Part shown: one piece after another, positions 1 through 7,313 of the stretch
Layout of the letters: each line of letters opens with the position of its first letter
How positions within the stretch are numbered: the stretch's first letter is position 1
Source: Ardenticatenaceae bacterium
GTDB lineage: Bacteria; Chloroflexota; Anaerolineae; Promineifilales; Promineifilaceae
Assembly: GCA_011525915.1 (NCBI GenBank)
Contig: WYBM01000056.1
Span: 1 to 64,000, forward strand
Direction: 5' to 3'
DNA: 64,000 nucleotides
Notes under the pieces: model-generated
Told to the model about the DNA's origin: nothing
Database searches by the model: none
Seen by the model: only the letters and a program-made list of their open reading frames with translations
Translations under genes and position numbers: made by a program

Positions 1-222
1 CAATGACCTGATTTCCATATGCTTCTAGGGTAATATTCACGATAGAGTACCTCTTGGTTTTGTGATAATTACCAATTTAACCAATCGGTGCTCTTTTGTG
101 CATTTTTCCTTTTACTGAAAAACCCTTTGCCCAATACCAATTGTTGACAAAGGGCGGCAGGTTTTGTATCTTTACGCCACCATGAACCATTGGGCTTACC
201 TGACTCACCCCATCCCTAGTAG

Positions 223-353
223 CCCCGTTGCCTGGACAACGGGGTGTAGGTATATGGTATGGTAATGTGGTAACGGCCGTTTTGGGCTGACCTGTTTTGT
301 GAGCCATTGTCACACCCCGTGTTGAGCGTTTATCAGCACGGGGTGTTTGTTTT
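223..353 (+). promoter_or_regulatory. Attenuator-like leader ending in a terminator hairpin before proS
   Basis: Four mutually complementary segments are visible. Segment A (223-230, CCCCGTTG) pairs perfectly with segment B (237-244, CAACGGGG). Segment B extended (239-247) can instead pair with segment C (312-320, ACACCCCGT). Segment C (312-321) pairs perfectly over 10 bp with segment D (337-346) and is followed by TTGTTTT, a good intrinsic terminator 17 nt before the proS start. This A:B, B:C, C:D arrangement is the classic layout of an attenuator. It could instead simply terminate an upstream transcript. No T-box consensus was seen. No convincing gene was seen in 1-369. Confidence 0.45.
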
Positions 354-369
354 AGATGAGGAAATAATT

Positions 370-2100
370 ATGCGAATGAGTCACATGTTTACCCAGACAT
401 TACGGGAAGCGCCGGCTGGCACCGAAGTTGAAGGGCACCGGCTGCTGCTGCGGGCCGGGTATGTACGCCAGTTGGCCGCCGGGGTTTTCAGCTACCTGCA
501 CTTAGGCCAGCGCACCTTACAAAAGCTGGCCGCCATCATGCGCGCAGAGATAGATGCCCTGGGAGGCCAGGAAGTGATGATGCCGCTGGTTCACCCGGCT
601 ACGTTGTGGCAAGAAAGCCAGCGCTGGTATGAGATTGACACCGAGTTAGGACGTTTTCAGGACAAAACCGATCGGGACATGGTCCTGGCCTTAAGCCATG
701 AAGAAGTTGTCACCGACCTGGCCCGGCGAGAGATTCAAAGCTACCGGCATCTACCACGCCTGATCTACCACATCCAGCTTAAGTGGCGTGATGACCCGCG
801 CCCTCGCGCCGGGCTGATTCGCGCCCGTGAATTCACCATGTTAGACAGCTACACCCTGGACGCCGACGAGGCCGGGCTGGACAAACAGTACTGGGCTCAT
901 CATGAGGCCTATTTGCGCATTTACGGCTGTTGTGGGCTGCCCGTCATTGCTGTAGCCGCCGATGTAGGCATGATGGGGGGCACCCTGGCCCATGAATACA
1001 TGTACCTGACCCCAATTGGTGAAGACACCCTGCTGCTCTGTGACCAATGCGACTATAAAGCCAACCGGCAGATCGCCACCTTTCGCAAACCAGCGGCTGC
1101 CGCAGAAGCAATGCTGCCTCTGGAAAAGGTAGCCACGCCGGGCGCCAAGACCATTGACGCACTGGCCCAATTTCTGGGGGTGCCCAAAGCCAAAACGGCC
1201 AAAGCCGTCTTCATGACGGCCACGGTGGCCGACGGCCAGGAAAAGAGAGAGCAGTTGGTGTTTGCCGTGGTACGCGGAGACATGGAACTAAATGAAACAA
1301 AGCTGGCCAATGCGGTCAAGGCATTGGCGCTACGGCCGTCTACCGAAGAAGAAATACGTGCCGTGGGGGCTGAACCGGGCTACGCTTCGCCCATTGGCCT
1401 GCGCGGCGTGTGGGTGGTGGTGGATGAAGCTGTGGTCCATTCACCTAATCTGGTAGCCGGGGCCAATGAAAATGGCTATCACCTGAAGCACGTCAACGCC
1501 GGCCGCGACTTCACGGCCGATGTCGTCACCGATATTGCAGCCGCAGAAGACGGTGCGGCCTGTCCCCATTGTGGCGCGCCACTTACGGCCGTGCGCGGCG
1601 TGGAGGTTGGCAATATCTTTAAGTTGGGGACACACTACAGCCAGCGTATGGGGGCCACGTTTCTAGATGAAAGCGGCCAGTCACAGCCTATTATCATGGG
1701 CAGCTATGGCATTGGGGTGACGCGCCTACTGGCCTGCCTGGCCGAACATTATCACGACGAACAAGGGTTAACCTGGCCAGTTGCTGTGGCCCCCTACCAG
1801 GTACACCTGGTTTCTTTACGTGGCGGGGAAGAAACGGCCGCCGCCCTTTACCGGCAGCTGCAGACCATGGGTGTTGACGTGTTGTTTGATGACCGGGACG
1901 AATCACCCGGCGTCAAGTTTAATGACGCCGATCTCATTGGGCTGCCCATTCGCCTGACCGTCAGCCGTCGTTCCCTGGAAACCGGTGGGGTAGAAGTCAA
2001 ACGCCGCCGCGAACCAGAGCGCCACATGGTGTCGTTAACTGACATTATCTCTTATGTACAGCAATCGCTCACTGATGTGCCACCTACAGACAATGCCTGA
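370..2100 (+). CDS. proS: Prolyl-tRNA synthetase, bacterial type with editing insertion
   Basis: Charges tRNA-Pro with proline in the cytosol. The 576-aa length fits bacterial ProRS. The class II core begins MFTQTLREAP and carries a motif 2 region around RDDPRPRAGLIRAREF. A YbaK-like editing insertion lies in the middle (around FLGVPKAKTAKAVF). Motif 3 is GSYGIGVTRLLA, followed by an anticodon-binding domain. The in-frame ORF could begin at 307, but ATG 370 has GAGG a few bases upstream, and the terminator hairpin at 312-353 lies inside the longer reading frame, so 370 is preferred. It stands alone, with a lipoprotein gene convergent to it. Regulation by the leader hairpins is possible. Confidence 0.96.
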   Translation: MRMSHMFTQTLREAPAGTEVEGHRLLLRAGYVRQLAAGVFSYLHLGQRTLQKLAAIMRAEIDALGGQEVMMPLVHPATLWQESQRWYEIDTELGRFQDKTDRDMVLALSHEEVVTDLARREIQSYRHLPRLIYHIQLKWRDDPRPRAGLIRAREFTMLDSYTLDADEAGLDKQYWAHHEAYLRIYGCCGLPVIAVAADVGMMGGTLAHEYMYLTPIGEDTLLLCDQCDYKANRQIATFRKPAAAAEAMLPLEKVATPGAKTIDALAQFLGVPKAKTAKAVFMTATVADGQEKREQLVFAVVRGDMELNETKLANAVKALALRPSTEEEIRAVGAEPGYASPIGLRGVWVVVDEAVVHSPNLVAGANENGYHLKHVNAGRDFTADVVTDIAAAEDGAACPHCGAPLTAVRGVEVGNIFKLGTHYSQRMGATFLDESGQSQPIIMGSYGIGVTRLLACLAEHYHDEQGLTWPVAVAPYQVHLVSLRGGEETAAALYRQLQTMGVDVLFDDRDESPGVKFNDADLIGLPIRLTVSRRSLETGGVEVKRRREPERHMVSLTDIISYVQQSLTDVPPTDNA

Positions 2101-2107
2101 AACAAAA

Positions 2108-2141
2108 AGGGCGTGGCCGGTCATCTTACCGGCCACGCCCT
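2108..2141. terminator. Bidirectional terminator between convergent proS and lipoprotein gene
   Basis: A perfect 14-bp stem (2108-2121 with 2128-2141) has a 6-nt loop. On the minus strand it is followed by TTTTT. On the plus strand it directly follows the proS stop but lacks a T-tract. It probably stops minus-strand transcripts from the lipoprotein gene and may also help end proS transcripts. Confidence 0.7.
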
Positions 2142-2345
2142 CTAATGATGGTTCGTTCAAAAATAACTTTGGGCTTTTACCACGTAATCAGTCATCAGTG
2201 TCCAGCCATCAGTCCGGAAGAACACCCAACTAAACCGTGACAACTGAACCGTGATCACTTTAAACCACCAAGTTAATTGTAAACGAGCCCTTAGTTGCCG
2301 CGTCCAGATTGAGGCTGCCCCCAAATAATTGTTAAATTGACTGGT

Positions 2346-3077
2346 TTATTCACCACCCAGATTTTTGATGGCCGGTTGAATGGTATCTACGGCCGTGTTC
2401 ACTTCTTGCCGGGCCAACCCCCATTGTTGTTGCCCAATGTTGCCAGGACCAGGGTTAGCCAGATACTCCCGGCAATTATTGGTCATATCCCAGGCGCCTG
2501 CGGTGAAGATGTCAATGGCCGCCAGATACACGCCGTACGCATTTTGTACGACGGCACTTTCACCGGACACATCAAACGTGGGTGCAAAATCTACCCGATC
2601 ATAGGTATCTACGACTGCCTGGCAGTCAATGAATCCATTACGCAGAGCGCCATCAATCATGCCGCCATAGGCCAGCATCTCATTGCGGGCATTGGTCATG
2701 GCTTGCAGCAATGTCTGGGCCACATTCACGGCAGGTGGTTTGGTCGGCGGCGGATTGCCACCAGCTGTACTGGGGATGGGCGTATTGGTTGGTTCTGGGG
2801 TAGGGGTGTCAGTGGGCACGGCCGTCACTTCTACCTCTACCAGCCGGGTCACCTCTACCTCTACTTCTCTGGTTACTTCTACTTCCCGCGTCACCTCAAT
2901 GTCCCGCGGTATCTGCACTTCCTTGATCACTTCCACTTCCACCAGGCGGGTAACCTCAATGTCCTTTTCCACTTCGACCACACGGGTAACCTCCACCGGC
3001 TCTTGAGCACAAGCCACAAACAGCCCCATGCTCAAAAGCAAAACGATAACATATTTCAAAACATAGTTTAATTTCAT
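2346..3077 (-). CDS. Lipoprotein with EVTR/VEVE repeats
   Basis: A predicted secreted lipoprotein of 243 aa. The N-terminus has a basic start, a hydrophobic segment and a lipobox ending LFVAC, so it should be anchored to the membrane on the outer side. Residues about 28-85 are a run of short repeats such as EVTRVVEVEK and EVTREVEV, likely beta-strand or stalk-like and typical of Chloroflexota lipoproteins. A TPTPEPTNTP linker then leads to a globular C-terminal domain of about 130 aa that I do not recognise. The ORF is open to 3320, but ATG 3077 gives the signal peptide and has AGGGAG upstream. Function unknown; substrate capture or wall attachment are guesses. Confidence 0.8.
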   Translation of the reverse strand: MKLNYVLKYVIVLLLSMGLFVACAQEPVEVTRVVEVEKDIEVTRLVEVEVIKEVQIPRDIEVTREVEVTREVEVEVTRLVEVEVTAVPTDTPTPEPTNTPIPSTAGGNPPPTKPPAVNVAQTLLQAMTNARNEMLAYGGMIDGALRNGFIDCQAVVDTYDRVDFAPTFDVSGESAVVQNAYGVYLAAIDIFTAGAWDMTNNCREYLANPGPGNIGQQQWGLARQEVNTAVDTIQPAIKNLGGE

Positions 3078-3222
3078 GATAAGTACTCCCTGTTGGGCAT
3101 CATCAACTGGCTTGTCTATAGCAACTGGAGCAAGTATATGAGAAGAATGAGAATGAAGCAATAATATACAGACCAGACGAAAGCTTATGGCGTAATATAA
3201 ACGGCCGTACATAATACAGGTT

Positions 3223-3250
3223 TGCGCCACCATTTTGGCTTGACTATAAT
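3223..3250 (+). promoter_or_regulatory. Candidate sigma-70 promoter for lepB and perhaps the BMC operon
   Basis: A perfect -10 TATAAT (3245-3250) lies 16 nt after a partial -35 TTGCGC (3223-3228). Transcription would start near 3257, just before AGGAGA (3262-3267) and the lepB ATG at 3277. Since rpiB follows lepB by 12 nt, this promoter could also feed the microcompartment genes. Confidence 0.5.
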
Positions 3251-3276
3251 TCCTCGACCATAGGAGACTAAAAGCA

Positions 3277-3873
3277 ATGGCTCTAACAGAGTCTAATACA
3301 CAGCTATCCCCTAAAACCATCCACCTCCCCGCGGAAACAGAAATCCATCAGCCGACGGAAGTGATTATTCGCGAAATCATTGAAACTCTGTTATTGACCT
3401 TTTTTATTTTCTGGCTGGTAAATAGTGTTGTCGGCCGTTACCGTATAGACGGCCACAGCATGGACCCCTCTCTGGCGCACGGCGAATACCTGCTTATTAA
3501 TAACCTGGCCTACTATCTGGATGAACCAGAACGGGGGGACATCATCGTATTTCATCACCCCAACAGCGATCTTAATCTGATCAAACGGGTGATTGGCTTG
3601 CCTGGCGATCAGGTTGAAATTGCTAACCAGCAGGTTAAGGTGAACGGCTTCGTGTTGCAAGAGCCTTATATTCAAGCCGAGCCTACTTACAGTGGTAGCT
3701 GGACTGTCCCGGCAGGTGAATACTTTGTACTGGGTGATAATCGCAACAGTTCCAGCGACTCACACACTTGGCAGTACCTGCCCAAAGAAAACATCATTGG
3801 TAAAGCTATGATCATTTACTGGCCCTTTGCTGATTGGGGTGAAGTTCCACATTATCGCCACCCGATCGGATAA
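3277..3873 (+). CDS. lepB: Signal peptidase I
   Basis: Membrane serine protease of the Ser/Lys dyad type that removes signal peptides from exported proteins. The 198-aa protein has a cytosolic N-terminus of about 35 residues, one membrane segment (around ETLLLTFFIFWLV), the catalytic serine in GHSMDPSL, the catalytic lysine in LIKRVIGLPGD and the family motif GDNRNSSSDS near the C-terminus. ATG 3277 has a good AGGAGA site. It is 12 nt upstream of the BMC rpiB gene on the same strand and may be co-transcribed, although no role for it in a microcompartment is known. Housekeeping function is the likely reading. Confidence 0.93.
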   Translation: MALTESNTQLSPKTIHLPAETEIHQPTEVIIREIIETLLLTFFIFWLVNSVVGRYRIDGHSMDPSLAHGEYLLINNLAYYLDEPERGDIIVFHHPNSDLNLIKRVIGLPGDQVEIANQQVKVNGFVLQEPYIQAEPTYSGSWTVPAGEYFVLGDNRNSSSDSHTWQYLPKENIIGKAMIIYWPFADWGEVPHYRHPIG

Positions 3874-3885
3874 CCACCAAACCTG

Positions 3886-4656
3886 ATGAGCTATCAGCAC
3901 GAAGAGATTAAAACCATTGTAAGGCAGGTTGTGGCCCGGACGCTGGGCAGCCTCACCTCAGGGGGCGGTCAACCTGGGGACCATTCTCCCGCTTTGCCTG
4001 ACCATCGCCCCCTCATCTTAGATGCCGAGGCGGTACGTCAGCTTCCGCCCCGTTCCACTTATGCCGCTCAACCGGGCACGCTGATTACGCCGCTGGCCCG
4101 TGAAGCCGCCTTGGAAAGAGGCATTCGGTTATCAGTCAGCAGTAATCAGTTACCAATAACCGATAACCGAATAGCAACGACCAACAACCGTACCATTGCC
4201 TTGGGGGCGGACCACGGCGGCTACCAACTCAAGGAGCAAATCAAAGCCATGTTGGAATCGGCGTCAATGGGGTATACTGTCATGGATTGCGGCACAAACA
4301 GCTCGGAAGCGGTAGACTACCCGGAGTATGCTTACGCGGTGGCCCAGCTGGTAGCCAACGGCCGTGCCTGGCGCGGTATTATGATCGATGGGGCTGGCAT
4401 TGGCAGCTGTATGGCGGCTAACAAGGTTCCCGGCGTGCGTGCTGCTATGTGTTATGATCAGGCTACGGCCGTAAACAGCCGTGAGCACAACAATGCCAAC
4501 GTTTTGACTTTGGGTGCTGGCTTGATTGGCCCTAACCTTGCCAACCAAATTGTAACCACCTGGCTGCAAACTGAATTTGGCGGTGGTCGCCATGCGCGGC
4601 GGGTAGATAAAATTGACGCCATTGGCCAACGCTTTAGCAAAGCCAGTCATCCGTAA
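3886..4656 (+). CDS. rpiB: BMC-associated RpiB/LacAB-family sugar-phosphate isomerase with encapsulation peptide
   Basis: RpiB enzymes interconvert aldose and ketose pentose phosphates. Here a normal RpiB domain (about residues 103-256, beginning IALGADHGGYQLK) is preceded by about 100 extra residues. Residues 4-22 (HEEIKTIVRQVVARTLG) look like an amphipathic encapsulation helix, followed by a flexible linker and a short segment TPLAREAALERGI. The phosphate-binding region ANKVPGVRAAMC and EHNNANVL are conserved. The catalytic Cys of E. coli RpiB is replaced: the segment reads GIMIDGAGIGSC, with Asp168 at the Cys position and a Cys175 seven residues later. The Glu used by mycobacterial RpiB is Ser174 here. 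It is therefore an isomerase-family cargo enzyme with uncertain chemistry, first gene of the BMC locus. Confidence 0.88.
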   Translation: MSYQHEEIKTIVRQVVARTLGSLTSGGGQPGDHSPALPDHRPLILDAEAVRQLPPRSTYAAQPGTLITPLAREAALERGIRLSVSSNQLPITDNRIATTNNRTIALGADHGGYQLKEQIKAMLESASMGYTVMDCGTNSSEAVDYPEYAYAVAQLVANGRAWRGIMIDGAGIGSCMAANKVPGVRAAMCYDQATAVNSREHNNANVLTLGAGLIGPNLANQIVTTWLQTEFGGGRHARRVDKIDAIGQRFSKASHP

Positions 4657-4698
4657 TCAGTACACTGAACACTGATGACTACACACTGAACACTGATC
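4657..4698. repeat. Short ACTGAACACTGA-type intergenic repeat at the deoC start
   Basis: The whole 42-nt gap between rpiB and deoC is built from CAGTACACTGAACACTGATG-like units and runs right up to the deoC ATG. No Shine-Dalgarno sequence is visible in it. The same repeat family occurs at 6841-6954, 11728-11772, 39625-39690 and 40565-40648. Confidence 0.75.
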
Positions 4699-5613
4699 AT
4701 GTACAATCAGGCGACGCTCGAACACCTTATTGAGGAAATCACCCGTGAAGTTATGCTGCGGCTCAACCAGGCAGAAGCCACGGCCGTGAACCCTGCTGGC
4801 TGCAACTGTCAGGATGGAACCTGCGCCCAACATTGCGCCGACAAGGTGCAGCAGGTCATGCGGGCAGGCGCTACCCGCCTCACCGCTACCCTGGGCACGC
4901 ACCCCGCCAGTGAGGCCATCGCCCACACCATTGACCATACCCTGCTTAAAGCCGATGCTTCGCAGGAGCAAATTGCCCAACTGTGTTACGAAGCGCGCAA
5001 ATACCACTTTGCCTCTGTCTGTGTTAACCCTACACACGTTAAACTGGCCGCCCAACTACTCAAAGACAGCGGCGTTAAAGTGTGTACCGTCGTGGGCTTC
5101 CCCTTGGGCGCTACACCCAGCACAGTGAAAGCCTATGAAACCCAACAGGCCATCCGTGATGGAGCTACGGAAATAGATATGGTGATCAATATTGGCGCCC
5201 TCAAATCACAGGATTATCGTACCGTCCTGGAAGACATTGGCGCCGTTGTGCGCGCGGCGCACGCCGGCAGTGCCCTGATCAAAGTCATTATTGAAGCTGC
5301 GCTGCTCACTGACGAGGAAAAAGTGATCGCCTGCCAGCTCACCAAGACAGCCGGCGCCGATTTCGTCAAAACCTCCACCGGGTTTGGTCCCGGCGGCGCC
5401 ACCGTGTCAGACGTTACCCTCATGCGCCGGGTTGTGGGCCCGAATGTGGGGATTAAGGCCGCTGGCGGCGTTGGTTCTTACGAGACTGCCCAGGCGATGA
5501 TTGCTGCTGGCGCTACTCGCATTGGCGCCAGCGCTGGTGTTAAAATTGTCCATCAGGCGACTGGCCAGACAGGGCCAGGCAATGCTGTTAACAACACTCA
5601 AACCACCTATTAA
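4699..5613 (+). CDS. deoC: Deoxyribose-phosphate aldolase with BMC targeting extension
   Basis: DERA splits 2-deoxyribose-5-phosphate into glyceraldehyde-3-phosphate and acetaldehyde through a Schiff base. The TIM-barrel core occupies about residues 75-290 of 304. It has Lys224 in ADFVKTSTGF (Schiff-base lysine), the conserved IDMVINIG segment, and a second lysine in VGIKAAGGVG. The extra N-terminus starts with an amphipathic helix (TLEHLIEEITREVMLRL), like those on the neighbouring RpiB and ALDH, then a Cys cluster CNCQDGTCAQHC that might bind metal. The acetaldehyde it makes is the substrate of the CoA-acylating ALDH encoded downstream, so it is probably the key enzyme of the compartment. 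Confidence 0.95.
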   Translation: MYNQATLEHLIEEITREVMLRLNQAEATAVNPAGCNCQDGTCAQHCADKVQQVMRAGATRLTATLGTHPASEAIAHTIDHTLLKADASQEQIAQLCYEARKYHFASVCVNPTHVKLAAQLLKDSGVKVCTVVGFPLGATPSTVKAYETQQAIRDGATEIDMVINIGALKSQDYRTVLEDIGAVVRAAHAGSALIKVIIEAALLTDEEKVIACQLTKTAGADFVKTSTGFGPGGATVSDVTLMRRVVGPNVGIKAAGGVGSYETAQAMIAAGATRIGASAGVKIVHQATGQTGPGNAVNNTQTTY

Positions 5614-5625
5614 AGGATAGAGGCC

Positions 5626-5895
5626 ATGCAATGTACCCGTTGTCGTATCGGCCATTACCACGCCACAACGATACCTTACATCACTTTCCTGAATGACCAG
5701 ATGCTCGTTTTGCCCAACATATCCGCTTTCCGGTGTGATATGTGTGGGGATGTTCATTTTAATCAAGCTTTTTTAGAGCAGTTACAATACCTACTTGACC
5801 AGCTAACGCAGGCCGAAGGGCCTATGGAACCAGCCGAATGGCTGGCCCTCAACGACCATGCGACAAACTGGCAGTCAAGTGGCCGGATGGTTTAA
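5626..5895 (+). CDS. Small zinc-ribbon protein (YgiT/MqsA N-terminal-like) in the BMC operon
   Basis: An 89-aa protein with two CxxC pairs, CTRC at residues 3-6 and CDMC near residue 39, which should bind one zinc. The order MQCTRCRIGHY then FRCDMCGDVHF resembles the YgiT-type zinc finger that forms the N-terminal half of MqsA antitoxins. No MqsR-like toxin and no HTH domain are present. It sits 12 nt after deoC and 2 nt before a BMC-T gene, with an AAAGGA/AGAGG ribosome site, so it belongs to the operon. A regulatory or cargo-chaperone role is possible; function unknown. Confidence 0.7.
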   Translation: MQCTRCRIGHYHATTIPYITFLNDQMLVLPNISAFRCDMCGDVHFNQAFLEQLQYLLDQLTQAEGPMEPAEWLALNDHATNWQSSGRMV

Positions 5896-5897
5896 CA

Positions 5898-6536
5898 ATG
5901 ACCGTTGATTTACGCAGCTATGTTTTTCTAGACAGCCTACAGCCGCAGCATGCCGCCTTTTTAGGCACCGTAGCCCGCGGCTTTTTACCTTTGCCTGGTG
6001 ATGCTTCTTTGTGGATTGAAATTTCACCCGGCATTGAAATCAACCGCATCACCGACATTGCTTTGAAAGCGGTGGGGGTGCGGCCGGGGATGCAAATTGT
6101 GGAACGGCTCTATGGCTTGTTGGAAGTACACTCGTCCAGCCAGGCAGACGTGCGCGCCGCTGGTGCGGCCATTTTGGCAGCGTTGGAGCTGCAGGAAGGG
6201 GATCGGTTAAAGCCCAAAGTCGTTTCCAGCCAGATCATTCGCAACATTGACGCCCACCAGGTACAGTTAATTAACCGGATGCGGCATGGGCATATGATCC
6301 TGGCCGGGCAAACGTTGTATGTCATGGAAGTAGCGCCGGCTGCCTATGCTGCCCTGGCCGCTAATGAAGCCGAAAAACGGGCTAACTTAAACATTTTGGA
6401 GGTCCAGGCGTTTGGCAGTTTTGGCCGGGTTTACCTGGGCGGCGAAGAACGTGACATCATGGCCGGGTATCAGGCGGCCATCACGGCCGTAGAAAGCGTC
6501 ACGGGCCGGTCACAAGAAGAGAACAAACGCGAATAA
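5898..6536 (+). CDS. BMC-T trimeric shell protein (Haliangium BMC-T1-like)
   Basis: A tandem BMC-domain protein of 212 aa that should form pseudohexameric trimers tiling shell facets. It begins LRSYVFLDSLQPQHAAFL and contains SPGIEINRITDIALKA, a first-domain pattern, then VVSSQIIRNIDAHQ and VAPAAYAALAANEAEKRAN in the second half. From memory this closely matches the T1 trimer of the Haliangium ochraceum compartment. The ORF is open to 5838, but that would overlap the zinc-ribbon gene; ATG 5898, 2 nt after its stop, gives the family N-terminus. The ribosome site is weak, which may keep this minor shell part below BMC-H. Confidence 0.92.
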   Translation: MTVDLRSYVFLDSLQPQHAAFLGTVARGFLPLPGDASLWIEISPGIEINRITDIALKAVGVRPGMQIVERLYGLLEVHSSSQADVRAAGAAILAALELQEGDRLKPKVVSSQIIRNIDAHQVQLINRMRHGHMILAGQTLYVMEVAPAAYAALAANEAEKRANLNILEVQAFGSFGRVYLGGEERDIMAGYQAAITAVESVTGRSQEENKRE

Positions 6537-6546
6537 GGAGACATCT

Positions 6547-6840
6547 ATGACAGAAGCATTAGGCATGATCGAATGTCGCAGCTTTGCGGCAATGGTAGAG
6601 GCGTCAGACGCTATGGTGAAGGCGGCCCGTGTGGAACTGGTCGCTTATGAAAAAACCGGCGGCGGTTATGTCACGGCCGTAGTCCGTGGTGATGTCGCCG
6701 CTGTCAAAGCGGCCGTAGAAGCCGGCGTCCGCGGTGCCGAAAAAGTCGGTGAAGTTGTCGCCGTCCATGTCATCCCGCGGCCACACCCCAACGTCGACCA
6801 GACCCTGCCGCTTGGCCGCCAGGAAGGCAGTGAGCAGTAG
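6547..6840 (+). CDS. BMC-H hexameric shell protein
   Basis: The basic hexagonal tile of the shell, 97 aa, PduA/EutM/CcmK fold. It begins MTEALGMIECRSF and has the conserved helix ASDAMVKAARVELV, the pore-lining loop EKTGGGYVTAVVRGD and the C-terminal HVIPRPHPNVD. The pore loop is GGG where PduA has GSG, giving an unusually small, uncharged pore edge; the Haliangium BMC-H has the same loop from memory. The start has the strongest Shine-Dalgarno of the operon (AAGGAG), consistent with the major shell component. It is the only BMC-H in the locus. Confidence 0.96.
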   Translation: MTEALGMIECRSFAAMVEASDAMVKAARVELVAYEKTGGGYVTAVVRGDVAAVKAAVEAGVRGAEKVGEVVAVHVIPRPHPNVDQTLPLGRQEGSEQ

Positions 6841-6954
6841 CCAGTAATCAGTAGCCAGTAATCAGTAGCCAGTAACCAGCAGCCTGTTGATTTACTGAAT
6901 ACTGAACACTGAATACTGAATACTGAACACTGAATACTGATCGCTGAACACGAT
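6841..6954. repeat. Intergenic repeat with inverted halves between BMC-H and BMC-P
   Basis: The left half is tandem CAGTAATCAGTAGC units. The right half is tandem ACTGAATACTGAACACTGA units, the approximate reverse complement, so the stretch could fold into a large hairpin in the mRNA. It abuts the BMC-P start codon and no Shine-Dalgarno is visible there. It may dampen pentamer translation relative to BMC-H. Confidence 0.8.
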
Positions 6955-6955
6955 T

Positions 6956-7246
6956 ATGTTTCTGGGCAAAGTTGTGGGTACGTTGGTGGCCACACGCAAG
7001 GAAAGCTCGCTGGACGGGCTAAAGTTCCTGGTTGTGCGCCGCCTGACCATTGAGAATGAAGAAGAAAGCGGCTACGTGGTAGCCGCTGACGCCGTTGGCG
7101 CCGGCATAGGCGAAGTGGTGATGGTAGCTACCGGCAGCTCCGCCCGCCAGACAGTCATGACGGACAAACGGCCGTGTGATGCTGTCATCATGGCCATTGT
7201 AGATACCTGGGAAGTCCACGGCACGGAAAAATATCACAAGGGTTAA
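6956..7246 (+). CDS. BMC-P pentameric shell protein, copy 1
   Basis: A 96-aa EutN/CcmL-family vertex protein that caps the corners of the shell. Family features are the start MFLGKVVGTLVATRK, the central VAADAVGAGIGEVVMVATGSSARQ and the end VIMAIVDTWEV. It is the first of three BMC-P genes here; three pentamers are also known for Haliangium ochraceum. It is preceded by the repeat at 6841-6954 rather than a visible ribosome site. The ALDH follows after 67 nt. Confidence 0.95.
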   Translation: MFLGKVVGTLVATRKESSLDGLKFLVVRRLTIENEEESGYVVAADAVGAGIGEVVMVATGSSARQTVMTDKRPCDAVIMAIVDTWEVHGTEKYHKG

Positions 7247-7313
7247 GAGAGCGAAGAGCAGGCGTATCCACCGTCCTCCTCTAAACGCCACCCTCTAATC
7301 TTAATATGACTTA

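Noticed and set aside
77..313. 78-aa minus-strand ORF upstream of proS
   Set aside because: No recognisable domain or ribosome site, and it overlaps the hairpin leader; it includes the octamer frame TAV by chance.
2337..3071. 244-aa plus-strand ORF over the lipoprotein gene
   Set aside because: A shadow frame opposite the repeat-rich lipoprotein. The minus-strand gene has a lipobox, ribosome site and known repeat type.
5626..5895. Antitoxin half of an MqsRA-type toxin-antitoxin pair
   Set aside because: Only the zinc ribbon matches; no toxin or HTH is adjacent and it is embedded in the BMC operon.
6838..6955. CAGTAATCAGT/ACTGAATACTG repeats as a CRISPR array
   Set aside because: Units are 7-14 nt with no unique spacers and no cas genes nearby.
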